Part shown: positions 1 to 10,700 of the stretch, piece by piece
Layout: each line of letters opens with the position of its first letter
Numbering within the stretch: position 1 is the first letter of the stretch
NCBI RefSeq assembly: GCF_037975245.1
Contig: NC_092575.1
Location: 7,165,001 to 7,229,000 of the forward strand
Origin: Apostichopus japonicus
Lineage: Eukaryota; Echinodermata; Holothuroidea; Aspidochirotida; Stichopodidae
Direction: 5' to 3'
DNA: 64,000 nucleotides
The notes under the pieces: model-generated
Seen by the model: only the letters and a program-made list of their open reading frames with translations
Database searches by the model: none
Told to the model about the DNA's origin: nothing
Position numbers and translations under genes: made by a program

Positions 1-43
1 GGCATATATTTTTCCGCATGCCCTTAGTGGCGTAAAGTAGGAT

Positions 44-48
<5 letters not shown>

Positions 49-99
<51 letters not shown>

Positions 100-112
100 T
101 ATTTATAATTTC
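49..112. repeat. (TA)n microsatellite
   Basis: Near-pure alternating TA with two TG interruptions at the left edge of the window. It lies upstream of the SDR-1 last exon, presumably in an SDR-1 intron. No coding content. Confidence 0.9.
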
Positions 113-327
113 AATTATATATATTCATTTGCCTTCATCGTTTACCTCCATTTTATCAACAAAAGTCTGTTCAAAGTATCTCTTTCGAGATCCGGTTTAG
201 GAATCTTCGAGTTAGTTAGAATCATGTTTGATCTATAGATTCAGGCAAATATGTCACCAAAACAGAACTAGTATTGTTCGATACAGGTGACAAACGCCTA
301 CAGTGGAATTACGACCTTCCTTACCGG

Positions 328-440
328 TTTCGAACCTCTGGACATACAATCAGCGTCCATATAGCCATAGTGGTTAGGGTCTCCACATATAAAGCGGGAG
401 GCCCGGGTTCGAATCCCGGTGGAGGCTGGAAGTTTTTTTC
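328..440 (+). mobile_element. tRNA-derived SINE (with tRNA-like head 353-426)
   Basis: Positions 353-426 read as a tRNA-like unit. It has an A-box-like segment around TAGTGGTTAGG, a perfect 5-bp T-stem (CCGGG/CCCGG) around TTCGAAT (B box), and acceptor arms that pair with one mismatch. A run of seven T at 433-439 could end Pol III transcription. The anticodon arm does not fold properly, so this is not a working tRNA gene. A 25-bp leader (328-352) is shared with a second copy near 42731, showing that the repeated unit is larger than the tRNA part. It sits in the last intron of SDR-1. Confidence 0.75.
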
Positions 441-538
441 ACTGTTCTGGATTTTCCAACTCATTACGTTTTCAATTATATACATCTTTCTCAAATGTCT
501 CTCTCTCTTCTCTCATCTTCTCTCATATTCTCATAAAG

Positions 539-692
539 GATGAGCCAAGTAGTGGATGCATTTGTCCTCCTGGTAGAGGATGAGACTAAACACAGCTGCT
601 GTGTTCGCATCACTCCTGCTAAAGGTATCGACCTCCATCCCGCTATGAAACGTGACGAATTCATCCAAGAATTCAAATTATATGGAGAGTAA
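539..692 (+). CDS. SDR-1: last coding exon of a 15-PGDH-like short-chain dehydrogenase (partial)
   Basis: Only the terminal exon of this gene lies in the window; the other exons should be to the left. The exon follows an AG acceptor, enters in the third position of a codon, and ends at TAA (690-692). Its length, 154 bp, is identical to the last exons of SDR-2 and SDR-3. The 50 residues after the junction codon contain the shared signatures EDETKHSCC, VRIT and KGID. In human 15-PGDH this C-terminal part (near residues 215-266) follows the substrate lid and contributes to subunit packing. Role by homology: NAD-dependent oxidation of a lipid hydroxyl, possibly the prostaglandin 15-OH. Without the catalytic exons, activity cannot be judged. 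Confidence 0.85.
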
Positions 693-1343
693 AACCATGC
701 ATGGATATACTTCATAGAGATGGTTGTCGAAGTGACATATATACTTTATACATTGAGTTGATTACTCATCATTTGGAAAGGAACAAATATATTGAATATT
801 AAACATGACCAGAATCTTCCATGTAAATAACGCTTTCTCAAGTCGTTGTTTGTGTATGTGTGTTGGTAGTTGTTGCTGTTTTTATGTGTAACAAAATATA
901 TTCAGATTACTGACACTGTATTACATATATAATTGCACTTGTGTTTTACTTTTCTTTTTGCAATTTGACTGTTTAATATCCAAGTTATTATTGTACTGAT
1001 GGTTTTGAAATACTAAACTTTGTACTACCTGTCAAGCTCTTTTGTTTTGCAGACGTATTAAGCATGCGTTAGTATTGCTCATGCGTGTAGTGATCATAGA
1101 CATATAGGTTTTATACAACACCTTATTATATTCCGGCCATTTGATTGGTCAATTGCTCGTCGATTGCGTGCAAAATCCGCTCTATTGCACTCTATGAAAT
1201 AGAACCATGTGTTATACTTTTTTGATAGCACTTTGTTCAATGGTAAGAGAGCAGAGAAACCTGTCTGTGTCAAAACAATCTGTTGCATGAGTACATTTTA
1301 CATCCAATTATATCCAAATTTGAAGGTGTTGTATAAAACAAAT
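693..1343. other. Intergenic, SDR-1 3' flank
   Basis: AT-rich DNA downstream of the SDR-1 stop codon. No gene seen. A 16-bp segment near 1110-1125 (TTTTATACAACACCTT) is the inverse of 1323-1338, so a larger nested foldback may begin here. Confidence 0.6.
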
Positions 1344-1495
1344 AATGAATGGTTTCCATTCGTGCAATAGTGCAAATATTTCATTCGTTGAAAGATGTAA
1401 TTTGTTCCATTCAACGAGGCGCAGCCGAGTTGAATGGAACATTCCATCTTTCAACTCATGAAATATTTGCACTATTGCACTCATAACCATTCATT
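1344..1495. mobile_element. Foldback (hairpin) repeat, 152 bp
   Basis: Two arms of about 67-70 bp are inverted copies with few mismatches, separated by a short GC-rich centre around GAGGCGCAGCCGAG. Both outer ends read AATGAATGG. No ORF is present. This is the structure of a foldback MITE; the family is not identified. Confidence 0.75.
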
Positions 1496-2009
1496 ATATT
1501 ACACGTGCACTGTTTACAGATCTCTGAAACATAGTGACATGATCGCGTGAAAGCGCTCATAAACATGCGAAAACGCGCACGATGAACTTGCATACAGACG
1601 CGCTGGGTCATTTGACTATGGTTATAAATGTTCCACATGTCCAGTTTGACGAACGAAAAGAGGGATGACATGAAAATTCGAAAGTATATATCATGCTCAC
1701 TGTTTAACGATATGATATGCAGTCAAAGACTGCAGTTTGTTAAGTTTCGTGGAACTAGATAGGACATATACCGTATTACAGCACCCAGTGAACTTTGACG
1801 TGGCGGGAGATCCCCATTGACAGTTCTATAAAGACTTGCATACGGTCTCAGTGATAATATAGTAACTTCTTCATCGTTCGATTACTGAGGGTATGCACAC
1901 CTCGGAAAATGTAGTCTTTGTATTTCACATGTGTCATTATAGGCCTTCTCCTTTGCATAGTACATGCATTTTTCGTCCATATGTACTAATGTAACGGTGT
2001 CATATAGGG
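1496..2009. other. Intergenic, nothing recognised
   Basis: No coding exon, RNA gene or clear repeat supported. Confidence 0.5.
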
Positions 2010-2395
2010 CAAGGGCGTAGGAACCGGGGGGGCTGGGGGGGCGCCAGCCCCCCCAGTGAAAAATGTGGAGGGGCGGAAGTATCATTCCGCCCCCCCCCCC
2101 CGCTCCGCAAGTCAGAAAACCCCTTTTTCATTTCCAAATGAGAAAAAAATCTCATTTGGAGCACCAAATTGCATCTAAGGCCAGGTGAAAATACAAAATT
2201 AAGTTTACAAAATGGAGTGGGTGTTGAAGTGTGCTATATTGCACCAAATTGCATCTGAGGCCACCTGGAAATGCAAAAAATTCCAAAGGGGGAGGGGGAC
2301 ACCCCCTCCCCTTAGACCCCTCCCCTTAGACCCCTCCCCCAGGCCGGCCATCAGTCTTCAGCCCCCCCACTCAAAAGTACCTTCCTACGCCACTG
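2010..2395. mobile_element. hAT-type MITE, 386 bp
   Basis: The termini are inverted: GGCGTAGGAA at the left and TTCCTACGCC at the right, with CA...TG outer ends. The flanking 8 bp are ATATAGGG (2002-2009) and ATACAGGG (2396-2403), a 7/8 match consistent with the 8-bp target duplication of hAT transposons. The interior has long G and C runs and an internal duplication (CACCAAATTGCATCT twice). No transposase ORF, so non-autonomous. Confidence 0.8.
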
Positions 2396-3051
2396 ATACA
2401 GGGAGTGGCATCACATGTTAATTAATATATACTTTGTTCCATATATGTACGTGTGATAAACGGGAAAACATGAAATATTTAAGCAGCAATGTGAAGTTAA
2501 ACATATTATACCAAATCATGTTATTGCTACTTTAGACCATGCATCGGCAGTTCGGATTATTAAAATACTCATACATATAGGATACATATATCATCTAGAG
2601 GAGTTGTTCATTGCAGTAATCTCTATCACATATACCAATAATAATGATAGGGTTTCTGTCTCCATTTATGTTAACTAATTATTATTATTCACCAAACAGA
2701 AAAAAACCCATTTTGCCCAAGTAATGCAATTCACGTGGTACGGTATACTTACCGTACATATACTGTCCAGTTATTTTCCCACGGACAGTTTATTTAATAC
2801 GGTAATTACTATCTTTTTCTTAAACGTTGTGTGATGGTTTTGTATAATTTAATAAATGTACCTTTGTACACTGTAACCTGACACCGGAAATATACACGTG
2901 GGAACATTTGCATATTCGATACCGTCTTGTCTTGTTATTTATTTCGACTCCAAGATGTCACATCTTTATGCGACGAGGATCGGATTAAATTCCTTTTAAT
3001 CTAGAAAAAAAAAACAGTTCCACGAAAGTATAAGGAACATTCTGTGACAGG

Positions 3052-3243
3052 ATGGCCACAGTCATTGGTGAAATCGACGAATTTGTATATGGTATAGGGA
3101 CGGACCGTGCAGTGAGTGTATTTCTTACTGTGGTAGGCCCGACCGCCTACGTAATGCTGAAATCGCTAACGTCGCCAAATAAACCCAGCGATAACAGCCA
3201 TTGATCAGCTTAAGACTTTGCCAAGACAACACTTCTCCCCAAA
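3052..3243 (+). pseudogene. gag-like relic (Ty3/gypsy)
   Basis: The frame from 3052 to 3201 encodes a segment with VFLTVVGPTAY and LKSLTSPNKPSD, the pattern of gypsy Gag capsid regions (valine/phenylalanine followed by VG..AY..L, then PxKP). It stops at TGA 3202-3204. The similarity continues in another frame from about 3197 with LKTLPRQHFSPK, typical of the next Gag segment, so there is a frameshift. Non-functional. Confidence 0.7.
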
Positions 3244-3410
3244 GCATATCTCAAAAACGGTAAATGGGAATTGAATGCAAATTTTACCAGAAATGCTTAG
3301 ATGATGTTCCTCTCTAACATTTCAAAAATAAATGTTGACATGGACTCTTCTTAAGCATACCCGAGTACCCTCCCCTCCCCTCGCCCCCGCCCCCACCCTA
3401 TCACCTGTCA

Positions 3411-3578
3411 TCTAACGGGGCAGCTGAACGTACAATTCAGACCGTCAAGAAATCATTAGTTAAGCAAATAATAGACACGAGGAAACGGGGAACAAGTCTG
3501 TCTCACAAGATTGCAAATTCTCTTCTTTGCTTACAGAAACACGCCCCAAGCTACAACGGGTCGAACCCGAACATAGTC
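3411..3578 (+). pseudogene. Integrase-core relic (Ty3/gypsy)
   Basis: An open stretch of 56 codons begins SNGAAERTIQTVKKSL, the hallmark at the end of the retroelement integrase catalytic core where E is the third acidic catalytic residue. Further on it has LLCLQKHAPSYNGSNP, which resembles the conserved YRxTPHSxTGxxP region. There is no intact reading frame on either side. It is a fossil fragment. Confidence 0.8.
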
Positions 3579-3782
3579 GTTTCTTACAAGACTGACACGG
3601 GAAAGTTACACGTAGGAACAGTTGCATATTGGAAACCATTTTGTCTTGTTATTTATTTTGATTCCAAACACCGTTCTTACTGTTCATGTCATTTCCCACG
3701 GACTGATTTTTAGACGGTAATTATTGTATTTTGCTTAAACAGTGAATCGCTAATAGCAGTTAAGATAATTAACCTCTGGCCT

Positions 3783-4123
3783 CAGCCGATTCACACAGAG
3801 ATTACAGTAACTACTGTAAATTTTAAAGTTTTGTACCACAGTAAATACTGGATTGTGCTGACAAATCTGATAAATTGGCAGCATGTGCTATTAGGTTTAC
3901 AGTATAAGAACTGAGGATATTTGTAATTCGAATAAATCACAAACAACTGGATTTGTTGGGATTACACATATCCTCAGTTCACACTGTAATCCTAATAGCA
4001 CATGCTACCGATTTATAGAACGATCCAGTTTTTACTTTGGTATACAAAACTTTTGGACTTTTGGACGTTTTGGACTTTTTGATTTACAGTAGTAATTGTG
4101 TTCTCTGTGTGCAGTATCGGGTG
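3783..4123. mobile_element. Long foldback MITE, about 341 bp, in the SDR-2 upstream region
   Basis: Almost the whole element is an imperfect hairpin. The inner arms of about 57 bp (near 3875-3932 and 3958-4015) are close inverse copies around GCATGTGCTATTAGG. Outer arms near the ends share CACACAGAGA and TTACTGTAAA-type segments. CTGGCCT lies on both sides (3776-3782 and 4124-4130), a likely target duplication. The orphan copy of this upstream region near 12350-12370 lacks the element, giving an empty site. No ORF. Confidence 0.8.
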
Positions 4124-4478
4124 CTGGCCTTCTGATTTGGTTACGAGGGCGTGTGTACGTGCATGGGTGCTTATATTGTGTGGCTTGAACTGTATAGCTT
4201 ATTTGGTCTTCCTTTGAAATGGGTTTTTAATATTCAACAATTTGGGCAATAACAACTTAATTTTAAGTATGAATGTGCAATGAGGTGTACGATAAGTTCA
4301 ACTTATAATACACAGACCGGTCATGCAGTAAATATACCACACCGTACTATTATCGCAGTGGCTGCAAGTTTTATTTTATCTGCTCAGATAGAAAGGAAAT
4401 CAACCAACGTCTTAAAAAGTAGCGTATATTCCTCTCTGTTTTATAAGACTGCAGGGATATACATACAACCAGTACAGT

Positions 4479-6561
4479 ATGAAGATAGAGGGTTTATGCG
4501 CATTGGTTACAGGTGGTGCCAGTGGTATCGGGAAGAGTCTAATTGAGAGATTACTGTCCAAGAACGCAAAGGTAACTTCACTCGAGTGACGTATATTATC
4601 AAAATGTTTTAACATGTAAATGAATCTGAAGAAATATCGTATCTTGGCATACTTTAACTGATTAAGTAGGCCTATATCTGCCTGTGCATATTATGTTTTG
4701 AAAGCATTTATATCATGGATAGTTACTAATCCATCAATGTAATACTTTGCATAGTCCTACATAGTATACCCATTTGGAAGGGGGGAGGGGGGGGGGGGCG
4801 AGGTGAGGGCTATGTGAACATGTAACCCTTGGCAAAAATAATATATATATTAAATAATTTAGTTTTAAAGGTCTGAGGAATACTGTCTATTGCCTAGCTG
4901 TTGAGCACTTTGTAAATTCCACACTAAATGCAACGTTGAGGTACTATTAGCACCGATTTAAGCCCCATTATCCCTCTCCGATAGCATCTAGGGGGTAAAC
5001 AAAGACACGGATATACGTATTTGATTTACAAAACACTGTTGGATAAGTGAGCATTCATCTATTATTGTAGGCATGATGAACATCTCAGACAGAGGTTTGT
5101 AAAAAAAAATTGAAGTCTAAATACAACAGGACGAATCATCGATCTGAATGCAAGTCAAAATTCCTGAGTGGTATCTTAAAAGTACGTTATTTGTGCATTA
5201 TAAACGAAACACTGCATTTAGCCTACTATTCATTTGTTTTATCTTTGGGACGGGAGGGGAGGAGCAATATGTACACCGACGTGATCGATTGTGGGATGCC
5301 AAAAGGGACTTATGTTCACCATTTTCGATGAAAGCAAATCCCACTCGAGCTATAAAATTTTAAGTGGCGTTAAGCTCGGAAGTATAATTGTATACGCTCG
5401 TGATAGAGACATAAAGAGATAGAGAGACCAAGGTTGGCATTGAACAAGACAATTCTTTAGTTGAAAAGTGGTTTCCCTAAGCTACAAAGTGTCATTAAGT
5501 CCACTATACTGCAGCTTCTAATAATATTTATCATTAAAACCGTTGACTGGTTCCTCTTCAGTTTGTTGCTTTTATCGATATCAACAAAGTCACAGGGGAA
5601 GAAACGTTCAAAGAACTTAAGAAGAAATATGGAGAGGGCAAAGTTCGATTCATCGCATGTGATATCTCCAATGACAATGAACTAGAAGGTATATACTACA
5701 CTTTGTATTACTTTGTGTTACTTTGTATTACTTTGACTCGTTTCCGTTTTTATCCTGTCAACCTCCTCATCCTGCTTCCACGGTATCACAATTCCATCTG
5801 TACAGTCATGGATGATCAGATTATCACTGTATAACAACTAATCTCAATTTTGAAGTGTTAAGGTTTCCATGAGACTCTCACCTTCCATTTTAATATGCAA
5901 GTGTCAAGAAACTGCTATTTACTGCAAAAAAGCCTATTAGTAGGCAAATCCTCAAAGTTAGAGATCCTGTCTATAAAAGCAGAATCTGCTTTGGAGGATA
6001 ACTAACTTCAATCAAACCTCTCAAGCAGACCCGTAGCCAGAGGGGATTCTTGGGGGGGGGGCGACGGGCGAAAATGTTTAGGTTGTACTGCAAATACACG
6101 TTATATATTTCTATACTGTAAACTTAAATTTGCATGTAATATTGTCTTTCAGTGGGGGTGGGGCATGTGGGGGGGGGGCTGAGGCCATCAGGATTTATTC
6201 TCAGGGGCTAGATCCCCCACTAATACCCAAGAAGTATCAGCAGTTACCCCCCCCCCCCCCCTCCCCCAATGACATACACGATCTCGATCATTCAATGACT
6301 GTTAACCTGCCTTCACACATCTTCGAACTTTATACATGGCGGATCTTCGAATCAGATTTCCCATTATCGTTTATATATAGAGGCCTTTAAGGAGGCATTT
6401 ACCACACACGGACGTATAGATCTGCTGTTTAATAGTGCGGGCGTCTTGCAAGGACCGAATGTTCTCCGAATAAATTTGGTAAGTTTCATTCTCACTGTTG
6501 TATATTAATCGGTGGGTGAAGAAGCAATAACGGAAATAGAACCATTCAAACGTATATATAT

Positions 6562-6655
<94 letters not shown>

Positions 6656-9600
6656 TTAGTTAGCTTTCATATTGTTAGAAACTACGACGCTCTCAGGAAG
6701 TGACCCGTTCTCCTCCCTTCTCTTATTAGATTGTTAGACTTTATCCGTCGATGTTAGTAGACATGCAATTGGTTTAACCCATACAAAATCTAGGTCACTG
6801 ATCTTGAAGTAAAACGATAGATTTATTGACTCACCTACAGGAGGGCACCATTCGATGTTGTGGACTTGCTAAGAAATACATGAGTAAGGAAAATGGAGGA
6901 CATGGCGGAGTTGTTCTAAACATGGGTTCAGTGACAAGTGAGTTACCGTATCAGGGGGTGGGGTGGGGCGGGGGCATATATATGACATCACCCAACACCA
7001 GGCATGAGTGTGACTACAGTCCTGGGGCCGGATGTCCCTTATGGAATCGGGGAATCCGGGATAAAGATATGGTATATCCTCATTTCCACAACATGAAGAA
7101 AACAAAGACTTCAAAATGGAGTCCCGCTGTGATATAGATTTCCCTGGGCCCAGACCTGGCGCCTCGACGCCACTGTGCATCACTCCCAAATATATGTTCT
7201 ATTGCGCTGTATAATTTTTGTATTGAACGGTATAAGAAGCATACCTTTGTATACAAGGAAACCATGCATGAGTGTTCCACAAAATAGAGTTGCAGAATAT
7301 AGTTTAATAGTTGCTATGTGGTTGTTGTAAGTGCAAATCAGAAGACTGGTTAAATCAACCAGTGATAAAGTGAACAGCAAAGGGTAAACATTGTGGTCAA
7401 CACTTGTTGTTCACAAACAACTTAACCCTCATAAATATAGGAATTTTGTAATCCGTATTGAGATCTATGGTAAGCACACAAACTACTTATAATTTCGTGA
7501 TCACAATAGTACAGAATACTACAGTATTGCCTTTCAGACACGTTATCTCGTCATTGGCAGCTTGTGATGTAAAGTCTTCTACACAACTTATTTAACATGT
7601 AATGAAGATTCCTCACATGATAAACTTATATATTCATTTTTGTCGAAAAACGATTATGGAACGAATATAGCGTAGTGTGAAATTTCGAATCTTTTAATTT
7701 TTCCTGGCAGGTTTTGCAGCTATCTTCGATCCATTGTATGTTGCTTCCAAGCACGGTGTAAAGGGATATTCACTTGCACTAGCGGTACGTTGACATGCTA
7801 ATGATTTTATGAATATTCATGTTCGTGTGAATACAACATTGCCCCAATTAGTGTTAGTCTGTTATGTTGTTAAGATAACAAAATAAAGTAGGAGCACACA
7901 TGTGTAGGAGAAGAGCCCCCCCACCCCTCCCCGTCAGATGACACATCCCGTATCCCACGAACTCACCAGGGACCTTGTTGAAATCAAGTTGAAATTTTTG
8001 ACATTTTGAGTGTTTATATCCGGCACGTATATGACTGATGCAACCACGTTCGGGTTAAGGGTTGATGGTTTTCGTATTAAGGGTTGAGCTGGGCTGCAGT
8101 TGCGTAGATCAAGGTTATACAGAGAGCCCCGTATCTTCTGCCACTCCACCCCCTTTCCCTTTTAGGTTCGCCGTTCATATTTTGAATGGTCCTGACAGTG
8201 GCGTAGCTAGAGGTTTTGGCGCCCGGTGCAAGAGTAGAAAATTGCGCCCCCCCCCCCACTACGTAAAGAAAATTTTTGTTTAAATTTTTCGGGCAAGTCG
8301 TTACAGCCCTCCTCTAAATCAAATTGTGCTCCCACGCCTATGATATTTCCACCTTTCGAAATCTACTGCCTTGGAGCTGTATACTGAAAATTTCCGAAAT
8401 TTCCGTGACATATAGTATTACAGAATAGCCTACAGAACAGAATTTAAAAAAAAATGAAAACGGTCGAAATGGACTGAAAAGAAATCACAATCTATAAATT
8501 TGCTAATAAAAACAACTACATTCAGTTCAGATTCTTATTAGTAACTGGAAAATATTCATGCCTGACGACATATATACATCAATTTTGTCATGTTTTTCTA
8601 AAAGATTGCTTACGTTTTTTACTCTCATTCTCCCATTTCAGCGCCCCCTAAACCCGGCAACCGGGGCACGTGCCCTCCCTTGACCCCCCCTCTAGCTACG
8701 CCACTGGGTCCTGTCGTCTTGTTACCGAGGTTATAGCGTTTGCAGTTCATATCTTTCCCATAGTGACTGCACCACTCACCACTCGGGGTGGGTGTGAGGG
8801 GTTGCTCTGTAAATTGTATACGTTGCACAAAGCTATAACTTTTAGCTATATAATTCAGAAATGATTGACATGTGTGTAAAGGGAGTGTGTGCACGGCTGG
8901 AGGAGAGTGTAGGGGGAGGGGTGGGTGCTTTTCTGCTCATATGTGTTATTCGTCATTTGATTCTTCATATTCAACAGGAATGTGACCCATCGTTCAGTGG
9001 CGCTGATGATATTCGTATTGCTGTCATGTGCCCTACTGGTGTTGATACTCCATTTCTTAAAGCCTCACCAGAGACCCTGAAGACAAGTCTTAACCTCATA
9101 CCGTGAGCATCTCATCTTACTCTTTGTATATATATGCTATACATCCTATACCACCAGATGAAGCACAGATGCACCACGTGCTGAGCACGTTCAACAAGGC
9201 TCTCCACTGCTATAGGCATTGCAATACCCTTCTATATATATGCCAGGCTCTTGAACCTTCTATCTAGGACCAAGAATAGTATTAATAAATAATAAGTAAG
9301 AGTTTTTAAAAGGTGTGAAGACTCGCGCACAAAGAAACATCTCATGCCGGTAATCTGACCTAGTTTCAAATGAGGTGTAAACAGAAGTGTTAGACACCAC
9401 CATCGATCCCAGAAAATACGCACAAAGCTTGCTACCTTTGGTAATTAGACACGATAGTGTACAGTCAGTACAATACCCACAGCACAGTGTACAAACGATA
9501 CAGCGATGGACATCTCAGGTCCAGCTATAGATCACAAGGTATCAAGTTTCATTACTGTCTGCATTTTGTAGCGACAAGTAGAAACCTTAACTTGCAAGCA

Positions 9601-10099
9601 ACGGAAAGTTAACTTTCTCAGAGCGCGGCACTCGGTTTGGGACGAGTCTTCAATTCATTTAAGCTGATCAGCTGTTTTCATTGTTTGGCTTACAATTCCC
9701 CGTGATCTGACAATTTCGAAAAATTTGTCCATGCATTTGTGCATGGGGTGGTTAAGTGGTTAGTACCTAAATATAATTTAATGTGGTGTTTTATAATTCG
9801 CTTGACTATATTTAGCTCAGCTGAAAGCTTTTCAGCTGACTTTGTGACAGCGTTAATTGCTACTCTCGTTGTTACCGTGCTTTATCCTTTTTTCATTTCA
9901 GGTAGTATCTTGTTTTTATTTGATGTTCCTTCGTTTATATTGCAGAATGAGTCGCGTGTTAGATGCGTGTATCATGGCGGTTGAAGACGAAACCAAGCAC
10001 GCGTGTTGCATTCGAATTACTCACGCGTATGGAATAGACCTTTTACCGATGAAAACACCTAAAGAATGGGAAACTGAACTGAAGATATGGAAGAGCTAA
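4479..10099 (+). CDS. SDR-2: 15-hydroxyprostaglandin dehydrogenase-like short-chain dehydrogenase, 7 exons, 255 aa
   Basis: Exons: 4479-4571, 5562-5688, 6381-6478, 6841-6937, 7711-7784, 8978-9102, 9946-10099. All introns are GT-AG, and the phases join into one frame of 768 nt. The Rossmann motif TGGASGIG is at residues 11-18. Asp37 after the second strand favours NAD(H). The usual NNAG is NSAG. The catalytic set is Asn105, Ser136, Tyr148 and Lys152 (YVASKHG), all present. Length and seven-exon layout resemble human HPGD (266 aa). Role by family: oxidises hydroxyl groups of prostaglandins or related lipids with NAD in the cytosol. The position of human Gln148, which helps define substrate binding, is Asp145 here, so the true substrate may differ. 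The start codon is the only ATG that places the glycine motif at the normal distance. Converges with PLA2-A. Confidence 0.92.
6552..6655. repeat. (CA)n/(TA)n microsatellite in SDR-2 intron 3
   Basis: Short CA run followed by TA repeats with TG interruptions. Intronic, no coding meaning. Confidence 0.9.
8196..8706. mobile_element. hAT-type MITE, 511 bp, in SDR-2 intron 5
   Basis: Perfect terminal inverted repeats: CAGTGGCGTAGCTAGAGG at the left and its inverse at the right. The flanking 8 bp are GGTCCTGA (8188-8195) and GGTCCTGT (8707-8714), 7/8 identical, the 8-bp target duplication of hAT. No transposase ORF; non-autonomous. Terminal C runs lie just inside both ends. Confidence 0.9.
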
Positions 10100-10147
10100 A
10101 CTACCTAAACTAGCGAACAACACCACGTCTATATACATACGAATGGG

Positions 10148-10700
10148 CAGGGGGGTGGGTAGGAGCCGGGGGCACGTGCTCTCCCCCTCACACTTTTTTT
10201 TTTCAAAATAGCGAATGTGCCCCTTTGTGCCCCTTTGAAGTACTGTCTTTTGGATATCTTAAGCTTGTCATTTAGCCTCTGAAGAAGATCCTGCTAGGAT
10301 CGAAACGTCAGGCCAACTTACTTTTACACATTCTATTATACAGGCTCTCTATAGTGGATAAGCAGTTTGCTTACAGTTTTATTTTATTTTGATCTTAAGC
10401 TTTTGTTAATTTTAATATTTTATATTAATTATTTATTTTTAGTCTGTACAAGCTAATTTTAAAATGGCATCCCATTATCTTTTTGTAGCACGGTTAACAA
10501 TAAAAAATCTCAATAAATAAAAAATCAATGTTGCAGCACACCACAATAGTATTGATAGCATACTAACACATCATATATATTTAAGTGATACGGCCGGTGT
10601 GTATCGGTTTATAGCATAACAAGTGGTGGTTGTGGAATGAGAAAGTGCCCCCTATGATGTTGTGCCCCCCCCCCCACTTTTGGAAGCTTCCTACCCCCTG
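10148..10700. mobile_element. hAT-like MITE (family M1) with a nested insertion
   Basis: The left end starts CAGGGGGGTGGGTAGGAGCC and the right end is the approximate inverse (GGAAGC, then TTCCTACCCCCTG). It is a clear relative of the element at 37158-37577 over nearly its whole length. Flanks CGAATGGG and CTAACGGG match at 6 of 8, so this target duplication is old or uncertain. It contains AATAAA motifs near 10513, so it could supply a poly(A) signal for SDR-2, whose stop is 48 bp upstream. Confidence 0.75.
10267..10391 (+). mobile_element. Nested 125-bp insertion with hammerhead-like core
   Basis: This segment is absent from the sister MITE at 37158-37577 and is bounded by an exact 11-bp direct repeat ATCTTAAGCTT (10256-10266 and 10392-10402), a target-site duplication. 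Near its start it carries the hammerhead ribozyme core order: stem I GCCT/AGGC, CTGAAGA, a 5-bp stem II (GATCC/GGATC), GAAAC, GTC. Such motifs occur at the ends of Penelope-like retroelements. The identity of the inserted element is inference. Confidence 0.65.

Larger units (their letters stand above)
2879..3667 (+). mobile_element. Decayed Ty3/gypsy-type LTR retrotransposon relic
   Basis: Two related 75-bp direct repeats (2879-2953 and 3593-3667) both start TGACAC and both end in CCAA. They flank a gag-like relic (3052-3243) and an integrase-like relic (3411-3578). About 13 bp after the left repeat lies a GCGACGAGGAT segment, near where a primer-binding site would be expected. The order left repeat, gag, integrase, right repeat matches a gypsy element that has lost most of its body. 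The repeats are shorter than usual LTRs and no target duplication is evident, so they may be LTR remnants. Confidence 0.7.
2600..4440 (+). promoter_or_regulatory. SDR-2 upstream region (duplicated; interrupted by two insertions)
   Basis: This flank recurs, with insertions removed, at about 12060-12660. Shared blocks lie near 2600-2690, 2750-2850, 3669-3780 and 4131-4440. A module around TTTCCCACGGAC followed by GGTAATTA occurs three times (near 2780, 3690 and 12270). The repeated retention suggests an upstream region copied as a unit, but no TATA box or factor site can be assigned. Regulatory function is inference. Confidence 0.4.

Noticed and set aside
353..426. Functional tRNA gene
   Set aside because: The anticodon arm does not fold, the acceptor has a mismatch, and a second truncated copy with the same leader exists; it is a SINE head.
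3551..3573. B-box-like GGTCGAACCC suggesting a tRNA
   Set aside because: It lies in the integrase-like coding relic and no tRNA fold surrounds it.
6029..6270. Possible hAT-type end GTAGCCAGAGGGG
   Set aside because: No matching inverted end or target duplication found nearby.
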